Notes under the pieces: generated by a model
What the model was told of the DNA's origin: nothing
Databases searched by the model: none
The model's input: only the letters and a program-made list of their open reading frames with translations
In this document: one piece after another, positions 17,180 to 28,383 of the stretch
Position numbering within the stretch: position 1 is the stretch's first letter
Layout: every line of letters starts with the position of its first letter
Source of the DNA: Roseburia hominis A2-183
GTDB lineage: Bacteria; Bacillota; Clostridia; Lachnospirales; Lachnospiraceae
DNA: 64,000 bases
NCBI RefSeq assembly: GCF_000225345.1
Contig: NC_015977.1
Location: 1,905,501-1,969,500, forward strand
Reading direction: 5' to 3'
Program-made: the position numbers and the translations under genes

Positions 17180-18040
17180 TTATGTGTATACCTGCATCTT
17201 TTTGCTTAGGATCTCGAGAAAGCTCTTGTTGCTCAGCTTTAAGATCCTTGTCGTGTCCGAAGCCTTCCGGATACTGAACTTATCTCCCACCACAAGTCTT
17301 GCGGCGGTATCCCCGTCAAAGCTGACCTCCAGCGTCTCATCCTTCTGTGAGCGCCTTCTGCCGATCTCAACAACCACTTCGTCCTCCGCACCGATCACAA
17401 TACTGCGTGAATTGAGATTATGCGCATTGATCGGCGTAATTAAAATCATCTGTGCCTTCGGATCCACGATCGGTCCGCCTGCCGACATATTGTAGCCGGT
17501 AGAACCGGTCGGCGTCGACACAATGATTCCGTCCGCCCGAAACGTATGCAGATACTCCCCGTTCACATAGACGATCAGGCTGACTACCGACAACTCCCCC
17601 GTGCGGTGAATCACGATATCATTCAGGGCAACCCCGTATTCTTCCCGCACTCCGCCAAGGATGCCTGCGCCGGTGAGCATCATGCGCTTCTCCACCATAC
17701 AGTCATCCGCCATCAGACGGTCAACCGCGTCAAACACGTTGCTCTCCTCGAGTTCACACAGATAACCGACCGTACCAAGGTTCACGCCGATCAACGGAAT
17801 CCTGCTGTCCACTAGCCTGGATGCCGCGCGGATCAGCGTTCCGTCGCCGCCTAACACCATGACGCAGTCCGTCGCTGGATCCATCTTATCCAAAGCAGGC
17901 GCCGCCTCGCTTTTGCTCTCCCCGTCACTGTAAAAGCAGTCACATTCTCCGCCCTTTTTGCGGATATACGCCGCAAGTTCTCCGGTGAGTCTGCCGTTCT
18001 CGTCCTTATATGTATTTGTGATGATCAAAAAATGTCTCAT
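17180..18040 (-). CDS. nadK: NAD kinase
   Basis: This 286-residue enzyme phosphorylates NAD to NADP. Signature elements are VMVLGGDGTLIRAASRL (GGDGT site), IGVNLGTVGYLCEL, and STPTGSTGYNMSAGGPIVDP. An open frame starts at 18073, but the ATG at 18040 has GGGGA six bases upstream and begins the first beta strand (RHFLIITNT), so it is preferred. It lies between tlyA and argR in the housekeeping operon. Confidence 0.96.
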   Translation of the reverse strand: MRHFLIITNTYKDENGRLTGELAAYIRKKGGECDCFYSDGESKSEAAPALDKMDPATDCVMVLGGDGTLIRAASRLVDSRIPLIGVNLGTVGYLCELEESNVFDAVDRLMADDCMVEKRMMLTGAGILGGVREEYGVALNDIVIHRTGELSVVSLIVYVNGEYLHTFRADGIIVSTPTGSTGYNMSAGGPIVDPKAQMILITPINAHNLNSRSIVIGAEDEVVVEIGRRRSQKDETLEVSFDGDTAARLVVGDKFSIRKASDTTRILKLSNKSFLEILSKKMQVYT

Positions 18041-18087
18041 AAGCTTCCCCACATCCGGCAGACACCCGGTCATTCACAGACGTCCGG

Positions 18088-18891
18088 TTACTTGTCTAAC
18101 TCGCCGTGCGCTGCATCCACGACCGCCTTAATGTCGACTGCCGCATCCACGCCGCCCGTCTCATCCTTCCGGATGTACACCAGATACTCGATGTTTCCTT
18201 CCGGTCCCTTGATGGGCGAATATTCCAGATTCTTTACAAAAAATCCGTTCTGTGACGCGAATTCAATGATCCGCTCTACCACTTCCTCATGAACAGCCTT
18301 GTCACGCACAACACCCTTTTTCCCGACTTTTTCCCGTCCGGCTTCAAACTGGGGCTTGATGAGACAGACCATCTCGCCGCCGTCTCTTAAGAGCTCCCGT
18401 GCCGGGATTAAAACCTTGGTAAGGGAAATAAACGACACATCCACCGACGCAAAATCCAGCACGTCATCGATATCCGCCGGGGTCACATAGCGGATATTGG
18501 TCTTCTCCATGCAGACCACGCGCGGATCCTGGCGCAGCTTCCATGCGAACTGACCATAGCCGACGTCCACGGAATACACCTTGACGGCTCCGTTTTGCAG
18601 CATGCAGTCGGTAAATCCACCGGTGGAAGCTCCAATATCCATGCAGACCTTACCCTCCAGCGTGATTCCGAAATGCGTCATGGCTTTTTCAAGCTTTAAT
18701 CCGCCGCGGCTCACGTATTTGAGCGTATTCCCCTTTACGGTGATCTCGGCCTCCGTGTCAAATGTAGCCCCCGCCTTATCTTCCCGCTGGTTCTCCACAA
18801 AGACATTGCCTTCCATAATCATGGTCTTTGCCTTCTCCCTCGACGGAGCCAGTCCTCTGTTTACAAGCAAAACATCTAATCGTTCTTTCAA
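18088..18891 (-). CDS. tlyA: TlyA-family rRNA methyltransferase
   Basis: This 267-residue protein has an N-terminal S4 RNA-binding domain (RLDVLLVNRGLAPSREKAKTMI) and an FtsJ-like SAM methyltransferase domain with DIGASTGGFTDCMLQ (SAM motif I) and CLIKPQFEAGREKVGKKGVV. TlyA enzymes make 2'-O-methyl marks on ribosomal RNA; older databases call them haemolysins. It overlaps dxs by 4 nt, so the two are coupled. The dxs-tlyA-nadK order is common in Firmicutes. Confidence 0.94.
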   Translation of the reverse strand: MKERLDVLLVNRGLAPSREKAKTMIMEGNVFVENQREDKAGATFDTEAEITVKGNTLKYVSRGGLKLEKAMTHFGITLEGKVCMDIGASTGGFTDCMLQNGAVKVYSVDVGYGQFAWKLRQDPRVVCMEKTNIRYVTPADIDDVLDFASVDVSFISLTKVLIPARELLRDGGEMVCLIKPQFEAGREKVGKKGVVRDKAVHEEVVERIIEFASQNGFFVKNLEYSPIKGPEGNIEYLVYIRKDETGGVDAAVDIKAVVDAAHGELDK

Positions 18892-20789
18892 AAGTCATTC
18901 CTTTCCGCACCGCTTTCCTGTGCGTGCAGTTCTTCATATGCCTCTATGGTGCGCTCCGTGATCGTCTCCGCATCGATTCCGACTTCCCTGCGCAGAATCT
19001 CCACATTGCCATGTTCCACGTACTCATCCGGAATCGCGATGGCAAGCACTCTCACAGAGAGATTGTGCTCCTCATAAAAACGCATGACCTGTTCGCCCAT
19101 GCCGCCGCTGATCACATTCTCCTCCATCGTAACGATAAGGTCGTGATGCCTTGCTGCGGACAGGAGCGCATCCTCATCCAGCGGCTTTGCAAACCGCGCA
19201 TTGATTAAGCTGCTCTCATAGCCGAGCGCCTTCAGCCGCTCATGCACCGCCTCCGCCGTCTTCACCATCGCACCAAGTGCAAACAGCGCGATCTTCCCCG
19301 ACCGGTAGATCCACTCACTCTTGCCGCAGGCGATCGGCGCCCGGTACTCTCTTAATCCGTCATACGCCTCTCCTCTCGGATATCTTATCGCAATCGGCGC
19401 GGAAAAATCAACTGCATATTTAATCATATCCGACAGTTCCCATTTATTCTTCGGCGCCATAATGGTCATATTCGGTATCGTTGAGAGATAGGAGATGTCA
19501 AAAATTCCCTGGTGGGTCTCCCCGTCGCTGCCCACAAGTCCTGCACGGTCGATCGCAAATACCACCGGCAGGTTCTGAATACAGACGTCGTGGAGGATCT
19601 GGTCGTAGGCGCGCTGTAAAAAAGATGAATACACGGCAAAGATCGGCTTTAAGCCTCCCGCCGCGAGCCCCGCCGCGAACGTCACCGCATGCTGCTCCGC
19701 AATGCCCACATCAAAAAAGCGCTCCGGAAACATATTGTGGAAACGTTTTAATCCCGTTCCGTCGGTCATCGCCGCCGTGATTGCCACCACGCGCTCATCA
19801 CGGTCACCAAGCTTGCGCATCACCGTGGAAAAAACATCGGTATAGTTTGCTTTTACCCGCGGATGCTTGGGAAGTCCTGTCTCAATATCAAACGGCTCTG
19901 TCCCGTGGAACCGCGCCGGATGCCGCTCGGCAGGTGCATAGCCTGTTCCCTTGTGCGTGATGACATGCACCAGCACCGGTCCATCCACACGCGACGCTTC
20001 CTGCAGCAGCTTTAAAATACCCTTGATATCGCCTCCGTCCACCGGTCCGAGATAAATAATCCCCAGTTCCTCAAACAGCATCCCCGGAATGAACAGCTGC
20101 TTAATTCCGCTCTTCGTGCGCCGGATACGCTCCACCATCTTATCGCCGTAGACCGGAATCTTGTTGAGGGAATTCATGACCCCGAGCTTTAAATCCCGGT
20201 AGGCATCCGCCGTGCGGAACCCCGCCAGGTAGGTGGACAATCCGCCGACATTCTCCGAGATGGACATATTATTGTCGTTTAGGACAATGATAAAGTTGGA
20301 GTTAAGCTGTGCCGCATTATTAAGCGCCTCAAACGCCATACCTCCGGTCAGCGCACCGTCTCCGATCACCGACACCACCTTGTAATTCTCCCCGGTAATC
20401 TCTCTCGCATGCGCGTACCCCAGTCCCGCCGAAATGGACGTGGAACTGTGTCCCGTGTCAAAGCAGTCACATTCGCTTTCCTTGCGCTTCGGGAATCCGC
20501 TCATTCCCCCGTACTTGCGCAGCTGGTCAAATCCCTCTTTTCTTCCGGTCAGAAGCTTGTGGGTATAAGACTGATGCCCGACATCCCAGATCAGCTTATC
20601 CTTCGGCAGATCCAAAAACAGATGCAGCGCCATGGTCAGCTCGATCACGCCCAGATTAGACGCAAGATGTCCCCCGGTATCCGAGATTTTCTCGATTAAA
20701 AATTGACGAATCTCCGATGCAAGAATTTTCAGTTCCTCATCGGAGAGTTCCTTGATATCATTTTCTTTTTGTATACGTTCCAAGATCAT
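18888..20789 (-). CDS. dxs: 1-deoxy-D-xylulose-5-phosphate synthase
   Basis: This 633-residue thiamine-diphosphate enzyme makes DXP from pyruvate and glyceraldehyde-3-phosphate, the first step of the MEP isoprenoid pathway. Visible are GGHLASNLGVIELTMALH, the ThDP motif SVIGDGALTGGMAFEALNNA, LNDNNMSISENVGG, and the transketolase central region DVGIAEQHAVTFAAGLA. The frame reaches back to a GTG at 20798, but the ATG at 20789 has AGAGG eight bases upstream and is chosen. It follows ispA by 28 nt, joining the first pathway step to prenyl chain elongation. Confidence 0.97.
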   Translation of the reverse strand: MILERIQKENDIKELSDEELKILASEIRQFLIEKISDTGGHLASNLGVIELTMALHLFLDLPKDKLIWDVGHQSYTHKLLTGRKEGFDQLRKYGGMSGFPKRKESECDCFDTGHSSTSISAGLGYAHAREITGENYKVVSVIGDGALTGGMAFEALNNAAQLNSNFIIVLNDNNMSISENVGGLSTYLAGFRTADAYRDLKLGVMNSLNKIPVYGDKMVERIRRTKSGIKQLFIPGMLFEELGIIYLGPVDGGDIKGILKLLQEASRVDGPVLVHVITHKGTGYAPAERHPARFHGTEPFDIETGLPKHPRVKANYTDVFSTVMRKLGDRDERVVAITAAMTDGTGLKRFHNMFPERFFDVGIAEQHAVTFAAGLAAGGLKPIFAVYSSFLQRAYDQILHDVCIQNLPVVFAIDRAGLVGSDGETHQGIFDISYLSTIPNMTIMAPKNKWELSDMIKYAVDFSAPIAIRYPRGEAYDGLREYRAPIACGKSEWIYRSGKIALFALGAMVKTAEAVHERLKALGYESSLINARFAKPLDEDALLSAARHHDLIVTMEENVISGGMGEQVMRFYEEHNLSVRVLAIAIPDEYVEHGNVEILRREVGIDAETITERTIEAYEELHAQESGAERNDF

Positions 20790-20817
20790 ACAGAGCACCT
20801 CTGCTTTTTATCGTAGT

Positions 20818-21711
20818 TTACTTCTCCCGGAGGATCAGATATCTGAGCAGTTCCGTCAGATATTCGTTCTTAACCACAAGGGAATCCATCCGCGCAATCG
20901 CCTGCTCAGATAGCGACGCAACATCCGCCTTCGCCTTCTCAATGCCCTCATAGGTCACGTACGTAATCTTGTGGTTCTTCTCATCGCTGCCGATGGGCTT
21001 TCCCAATACCTCCATGGTGCTCGTGACATCGAGAATGTCATCCTGGATCTGAAATGCAAGTCCGACCTCACCGGCTGTCTGCTCGATAATCTTCTGTTCG
21101 CCCTGCGTGGCTCCCGCCAACACCGCTCCTGTGAGCATTGCCCCCTCGATCAGAGCACTCGTCTTCAGACGGTAGATAAAATCGAGCTTTTCCTTGGTCA
21201 TGCCCGGCTTTCCCTCCGACTCGACGTCCACCGTCTGACCGCCGACCATTCCATAGATTCCCGCCTTTGCGGTCAGAATCTGAAATGCCTGACATACCCC
21301 GGGATTGCCCGGTTCCATGGCGAATGCCCGCGCCGCCGTCTCGTATGCATAATTTAGAAGCGCATCTCCCGCGAGGATTCCCATCGCCTCCCCGTACACG
21401 GCGTGCGTGGTCTTCTTCCCCCGGCGGTATTCGTCATTGTCCATCGCCGGAAGATCATCATGCACCAGCGAGTAGGTGTGAATCATCTCGATCGCCGCCA
21501 TGAACGGTTCGATCACCTCGGATCTTCCTCCAAACAGGCGGTATGTCTCCTGCATCAGCATCGGGCGAAGACGCTTTCCTCCCGCCAGCACGCTGTAATT
21601 CATCGCCTCCATGATGGTCTTCTGATAGCCTTCTTCTTTTGGCAGGTATTTTTTTATGATCTGTTCAATCTGCGCTGTGCGCTCCGCCATCTCGGTCTTA
21701 AAATCCATCAT
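20818..21711 (-). CDS. ispA: Short-chain polyprenyl (farnesyl) diphosphate synthase
   Basis: This 297-residue trans-prenyltransferase condenses IPP with DMAPP/GPP to farnesyl diphosphate. It has the first aspartate-rich motif HDDLPAMDND (with the two-residue insertion of bacterial FPP synthases), LAGGKRLRPML, and the second motif FQIQDDILD. Several ATGs are in frame at the start; the one at 21711 sits six bases after AGGGGG and is preferred to 21717. It lies between xseB and dxs, as in many Firmicutes. Confidence 0.95.
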   Translation of the reverse strand: MMDFKTEMAERTAQIEQIIKKYLPKEEGYQKTIMEAMNYSVLAGGKRLRPMLMQETYRLFGGRSEVIEPFMAAIEMIHTYSLVHDDLPAMDNDEYRRGKKTTHAVYGEAMGILAGDALLNYAYETAARAFAMEPGNPGVCQAFQILTAKAGIYGMVGGQTVDVESEGKPGMTKEKLDFIYRLKTSALIEGAMLTGAVLAGATQGEQKIIEQTAGEVGLAFQIQDDILDVTSTMEVLGKPIGSDEKNHKITYVTYEGIEKAKADVASLSEQAIARMDSLVVKNEYLTELLRYLILREK

Positions 21712-21730
21712 CTGCATCCCCCTACCGTTC

Positions 21731-21949
21731 TTACATCTCTTCTATTTCCCCATCCTCACCGAGGATCTGCATCTTTTTTTCCACCTCATCCAGAATGGTT
21801 CCGCAATTCTTAAGCTGCAGAACCCCCTGCTGATACAGCGCAAAAGCTTCCTCCAGCGAAATCTCCGGCTCCTCCATCTGCGTGAGGATCGTCTCGATCT
21901 GGGTAAAAGCCTCCTCAAGCGTCGGCTTTTTTTCGTTCTGATTATCCAT
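21731..21949 (-). CDS. xseB: Exonuclease VII small subunit
   Basis: This 72-residue protein forms two helices (TLEEAFTQIETILTQMEEPEISLEEAFALYQQGVLQL) that bind the XseA coiled coil. The longer frame from 21985 is not likely: AAGGAAG stands before the ATG at 21949, and this start overlaps the xseA stop by only 8 nt. The length and the LEEAFALYQQGV motif are typical. Confidence 0.94.
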   Translation of the reverse strand: MDNQNEKKPTLEEAFTQIETILTQMEEPEISLEEAFALYQQGVLQLKNCGTILDEVEKKMQILGEDGEIEEM

Positions 21950-23186
21950 CGATTCTTCCTTTCTCCGAACCATCCGCTGCGACATCCTGCCTACAGATCT
22001 CTGTCACCGCCGCCTTTAGGCTGCCCCGGTAGAGATGAATGGAAAGCGCTTCTCCGATCTGCACAGTGCCGGCATCCGTCAATGCATGTCCGCCGGCATC
22101 CTCCACATAAGAATATCCCTGTGCCATCTTCTTAAGCGGCGACATTCCATCCAGGCTTCCCGAAAGGAGTGCCAGCTTATGGCGCTTCTGTTCGAGTATT
22201 GCCTGCATCCGGCGCTCTAAGGCAGCGCCAAGCTCATCCAAACGCTTTTCATTCTCCTTCAGCTTGGTGCGCGGATTCAGATAGCGCAGCTTCTCCTCAT
22301 CATGCATGAGGCGTGTGCGCATCTGATTCAGCTTTAATTCCAGCTGTCGTCTCATCTGCGTGCCATAGTCCATCAGCCACTTTTCGACGAGCTGCACATC
22401 AAACACTGCAAGCTCCGCCGCCGCGGAGGGTGTCGGTGCCCGCAGATCTGCCACATAATCCGAGATCGTCGTATCCGTCTGATGTCCGACCGCCGAAATC
22501 ACCGGCGTGTTGCATGCAAAAATTGCCCGCGCAACCTCTTCTTCATTGAATGCCCACAGATCCTCAATCGACCCGCCGCCGCGTCCAACAATGATAACGT
22601 CCACACCCAGCACATCCAGTGCATGGATGCCGCGCACAATACTTGCTGCGGCGCCGTCCCCCTGCACGAGCGCAGGATATAAGATCAACTGCACATAGGG
22701 ATTCCTTCTGGCTGCAATGTTGCGGATATCCTGTATGGCAGCTCCCGTGGGTGCTGTCACAATACCGATCCTCGTGGCATACCTTGGTATCGGCTTTTTG
22801 TATGCCGCATCGAACATTCCCATCTCCTCGAGTTCGCGCTTTAACGCCTCATACTTCAGATAGAGATTCCCGGCGCCCTCAAGTTCAATCTCTCTGGCAT
22901 AGAGCTGGTACTTTCCGTCCCGCTCGTACACCTCCACGGAGCCGGTCACAACGACCTTATCGCCCTCCTTCATCTGAAAGGCCAGTCCGCGGCGGTACCT
23001 GGAAAACATGACTGCGGCGATCGTCCCCGTCTGATCCTTGAGGGTAAAATAAATATGACCGCTGGAGTGGTATTTGCAGTTCGATACTTCTCCCTTGATA
23101 CTGATCTGGTGCAGCATAAAATCCTGTGCAAACATGTTCTGGATATATGTATTTACCTGACCGACAGAATAGATATTTTTTCTCAT
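21942..23186 (-). CDS. xseA: Exonuclease VII large subunit
   Basis: This 414-residue catalytic subunit degrades single-stranded DNA. It has an N-terminal OB-fold (ISIKGEVSNCKYHSSGHIYFTLKD), the catalytic region with VIIVGRGGGSIEDLWAFNEE and AVGHQTDTTISDYVADLRAPTPSAAAE, and a C-terminal coiled coil for XseB. It overlaps nusB by 4 nt and xseB by 8 nt. A folD gene, often found between nusB and xseA, is missing here. Confidence 0.97.
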   Translation of the reverse strand: MRKNIYSVGQVNTYIQNMFAQDFMLHQISIKGEVSNCKYHSSGHIYFTLKDQTGTIAAVMFSRYRRGLAFQMKEGDKVVVTGSVEVYERDGKYQLYAREIELEGAGNLYLKYEALKRELEEMGMFDAAYKKPIPRYATRIGIVTAPTGAAIQDIRNIAARRNPYVQLILYPALVQGDGAAASIVRGIHALDVLGVDVIIVGRGGGSIEDLWAFNEEEVARAIFACNTPVISAVGHQTDTTISDYVADLRAPTPSAAAELAVFDVQLVEKWLMDYGTQMRRQLELKLNQMRTRLMHDEEKLRYLNPRTKLKENEKRLDELGAALERRMQAILEQKRHKLALLSGSLDGMSPLKKMAQGYSYVEDAGGHALTDAGTVQIGEALSIHLYRGSLKAAVTEICRQDVAADGSEKGRIDG

Positions 23187-23578
23187 ACCAGCTTTGCAAG
23201 CACACCGTTGATAAATGCAGGCGACTCATCGGTGCCATACTTTTTGGCAAGCTCCACCGCCTCGTTGATGGCAACGCCGACCGGCACATCCTCATCGTAC
23301 TTCATCTCATAGACTGCCAGGCGGATCAGCGTGAGATCTACCTTTCCCATACGTCCGGTCTTCCAGCCTTCCGCCACCGCATCGATCGCCTCGTCAATCT
23401 CTGCAAGATGTGCCACGATATCCTCGCATTTGCCGGAGATGTATGCGCCGTCCTTTGTATCCCACGGCTCCTCCGTCTCCTCATAGACGGCAATCTGCTC
23501 CGGCAGTTCCTGTCTGTCATGGAACTCCACGCCAAACAACAGCTTAAATATCTGTTCTCTCAACTCTCTTCTGGTCAT
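23183..23578 (-). CDS. nusB: Transcription antitermination factor NusB
   Basis: This 131-residue all-helical protein works with NusE in rRNA antitermination. Family features are RRELREQIFKLLFGVEF at the start, WKTGRMGKVDLTLIRLAVYEM, and PVGVAINEAVELAKKYGTDESPAFINGVL at the end. A good ribosome site (AAAGGAAAGG) precedes the ATG. It is the first gene of the long operon that ends with recN, and lies after the yqhY terminator. Confidence 0.96.
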   Translation of the reverse strand: MTRRELREQIFKLLFGVEFHDRQELPEQIAVYEETEEPWDTKDGAYISGKCEDIVAHLAEIDEAIDAVAEGWKTGRMGKVDLTLIRLAVYEMKYDEDVPVGVAINEAVELAKKYGTDESPAFINGVLAKLV

Positions 23579-23636
23579 AAACCTTTCCTTTCTCTCATGT
23601 CCCCGTCTTCTTCGTCACATTTCCCTGTACAGGAAA

Positions 23637-23661
23637 AAAGGATGTCGCAGGGACATCCTTT
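23637..23661 (-). terminator. Rho-independent terminator after yqhY
   Basis: Arms 23637-23646 and 23652-23661 form a perfect 10-bp stem with a 5-nt loop. On the minus strand a TTTTTT run follows. It lies 26 nt after the yqhY stop and separates it from the nusB operon. Confidence 0.9.
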
Positions 23662-23686
23662 ATCTTATTCACCGTGATTCGATGCG

Positions 23687-24064
23687 TTACTTGTTGCTGC
23701 CCATGTCCACACTTGCGATACGGATATTCACGATAGATACTTCCAGACCGGTCATATTCTCAATCGCATTCTTGACTCTGTCCTGCACCTTGGCTGACAC
23801 TTCAGGGATCGAATAACCATATGAAATGTTCAGTGCCACATCCACGCTTACCTTTCCGTCGAGAACTTCTACACGAATTCCTTTGGAAAGGTTCTTCATA
23901 CCAAGCTTACTTACCAGTTCATTTGTGATGTTGCCAGCCATGGAACCAACGCCCTCAACCTCGGTAGCGGCAAGTCCTGCGATGATGGCAACCACTTCAT
24001 CTGCAATCTTCACTTCTCCCAAATTACCGTCCTTTATTTTAAATGTTTTGCGATCCTCACCCAT
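23687..24064 (-). CDS. yqhY: Asp23/Gls24 family protein (YqhY-like)
   Basis: This 125-residue protein has the DUF322/Asp23 pattern: GEVKIADEVVAIIAGLAATEVEGVGSMAG, GIRVEVLDGKVSVDVALNISYGYSIPEV, and VKNAIENMTGLEVSIVNIRI. YqhY homologues are linked to acetyl-CoA carboxylase and membrane lipid balance in Bacillus; the accBC genes that often accompany it are not here. It has its own promoter and terminator, and an AGGAGG ribosome site. Confidence 0.92.
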   Translation of the reverse strand: MGEDRKTFKIKDGNLGEVKIADEVVAIIAGLAATEVEGVGSMAGNITNELVSKLGMKNLSKGIRVEVLDGKVSVDVALNISYGYSIPEVSAKVQDRVKNAIENMTGLEVSIVNIRIASVDMGSNK

Positions 24065-24096
24065 GTCAAATGCCTCCTAAGTGATATTATGCGTTT

Positions 24097-24125
24097 ATTA
24101 TAACAGACTATTCCCGTTTTGGAAA
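24097..24125 (-). promoter_or_regulatory. Extended -10 promoter of yqhY
   Basis: The minus strand reads TGTTATAAT (24097-24105), an exact extended -10, with TTTCCA 17 bases upstream (24120-24125, four of six to TTGACA). It lies about 35 nt before the yqhY start and makes yqhY a single-gene transcript. Confidence 0.7.
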
Positions 24126-24142
24126 CCAAAAAAAGTATTAAA

Positions 24143-24550
24143 TTATTCGGTCACACCGAGTTCCTGAAAATCACATCCGTCATCACCGCCTGGGGAAACA
24201 AAGGCATATGCGCTCGTCGTTCCCTTCCATGTGACAGAAAAGCTTCCCTCCAGATCCAGAAACGAATGTGCTTCAGCAATCCCCGTCACAAGCTCCGCCA
24301 TATCCTCGATAAAGCTCTCCGCCATCGCCGGGTTGGTGCACTCCTTCTCCTCGATCTCCTCCTCCACGAAAAGGCGCAGCACAAAATCATCCAGATCGCT
24401 CTCGTCATCAAGTTCTGCCCTGCTGATATAAGGATTATTACAGCTCTCTAACACACGCTTCATGTAGGAAGCACAGGAAAGGATCCGCGACTGCGACACG
24501 TCCTCCGCCTCCAGGAAAATCTTGTATTCCATCTTCATTGTATCTGCCAT
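24143..24550 (-). CDS. Hypothetical protein, acidic, 135 residues
   Basis: I do not recognise this family. The protein is strongly acidic (runs such as DDESDLDDF, EEEIEEKE, GGDDGCD), has no signal peptide or membrane segment, and looks like a small alpha/beta protein: a helix DVSQSRILSCASYMKRVLESC followed by more helices (ESFIEDMAELVTGIAEAH) and a short beta region (GSFSVTWKGTTSAYAFVS). It starts with an ATG behind AGAGGA. It follows metA by 37 nt and probably shares its transcript. It is likely a real gene given its codon use and ribosome site. Confidence 0.7.
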   Translation of the reverse strand: MADTMKMEYKIFLEAEDVSQSRILSCASYMKRVLESCNNPYISRAELDDESDLDDFVLRLFVEEEIEEKECTNPAMAESFIEDMAELVTGIAEAHSFLDLEGSFSVTWKGTTSAYAFVSPGGDDGCDFQELGVTE

Positions 24551-24587
24551 CTTATGTCCTCTTTTCCGTGCCTTGGCAAACGCCGCA

Positions 24588-25520
24588 TCACTTTCCTATA
24601 ATCTCCGCCGTATCAATGAACTCATAAGGAGTCTGCTGATAGACGTAGTAATTTAACCAGTTGCTGTAAAGGATATTGCCGTGCGAGCGCCACTGCAGGT
24701 TCGGCTTTTTCGTATCGTCATCGTCCGGATAATAGTTGACCGGCGGCTCAATGGGAAGCCCCTTCTCCTTGTCCCGCTTGTATTCTTTATCCAGCGTGTA
24801 GCGGTCATACTCCGGATGTCCCATCACAAAGATTCTTCTGCCCTCGTCCGCAATCGCGAGGAATACGCCCGCCTCCTCGGACTCCGCAAGAATGGTCAGT
24901 TCCTTGACTTTGCGGATGTCCTCCGTGCGCACCTCGGTATGTCTGGAGTGCGGCGCCATAAAGTAATCGTCAAAACCGCGCACCAGCGGCACTTTCCGGT
25001 TCATCACACGGTGTTCGTAGACACCGAATTTTTTCTGCGACAGGAGATACTTTTTCAGACCGTAGTGATAGTACATTCCCGCCTGTGCCCCCCAGCACAG
25101 ATGCAGGGTGGACGTCACATGGCTCTTCGTCCACTCAAAGATCTGGCAGATCTCCTCCCAGTAATCCACGTCCTCGTATTCCATCTGCTCCACCGGTGCC
25201 CCGGTGATGATCAGCCCGTCAAAATAGCGTCTCTTAATATCCGCAAAACTCTCGTAGAACTTATTCAGATGACTCATCGACGTATTCTTGGACTCATGGC
25301 TGGACACCGCAACAAATGTCACATCGACCTGAAGCGGCGTGTTCGACAGGGAACGCAGAAGCTGCAGTTCCGTCTCTTCTTTCAGCGGCATCAGATTTAA
25401 AATTCCGATCTTGATCGGTCTGATGTCCTGATGCATCGCACGATTCTCATCCATAACAAATATATTTTCCTTCTCCAGTATTTCCTTTGCAGGTAAATCA
25501 CTCTGTATTCTGATTGGCAT
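24588..25520 (-). CDS. metA: Homoserine O-acetyltransferase (MetA family)
   Basis: This 310-residue MetA-fold acyltransferase activates homoserine for methionine synthesis. Visible are [24 protein letters not shown], the catalytic cysteine in [16 protein letters not shown], and the later histidine/glutamate region [13 protein letters not shown]. The substrate-choice position is glutamate ([16 protein letters not shown]), where E. coli MetA has glycine. In this family glutamate goes with acetyl-CoA and glycine with succinyl-CoA, so acetyl transfer is expected despite the common name. It starts 7 nt after ligA. Confidence 0.95.
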   Translation of the reverse strand: MPIRIQSDLPAKEILEKENIFVMDENRAMHQDIRPIKIGILNLMPLKEETELQLLRSLSNTPLQVDVTFVAVSSHESKNTSMSHLNKFYESFADIKRRYFDGLIITGAPVEQMEYEDVDYWEEICQIFEWTKSHVTSTLHLCWGAQAGMYYHYGLKKYLLSQKKFGVYEHRVMNRKVPLVRGFDDYFMAPHSRHTEVRTEDIRKVKELTILAESEEAGVFLAIADEGRRIFVMGHPEYDRYTLDKEYKRDKEKGLPIEPPVNYYPDDDDTKKPNLQWRSHGNILYSNWLNYYVYQQTPYEFIDTAEIIGK

Positions 25521-25527
25521 AAAAATG

Positions 25528-28292
<2,765 letters not shown>

Positions 28293-28324
28293 AATCTCTC
28301 CGTTTCAAATGTTCTCTCTGTGAA

Positions 28325-28359
28325 AAAACGGAGACTTCCTTTTAAAAAGTCTCCGTTTT
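28325..28359 (-). terminator. Rho-independent terminator after the SH3-domain gene
   Basis: Arms 28325-28336 and 28348-28359 form a perfect 12-bp stem, followed on the minus strand by a run of six T. It lies 25 nt after the SH3-domain gene stop and can also end transcription on the other strand. Confidence 0.9.
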
Positions 28360-28383
28360 CCGGTATCAGCCAGGCCGCACCGC

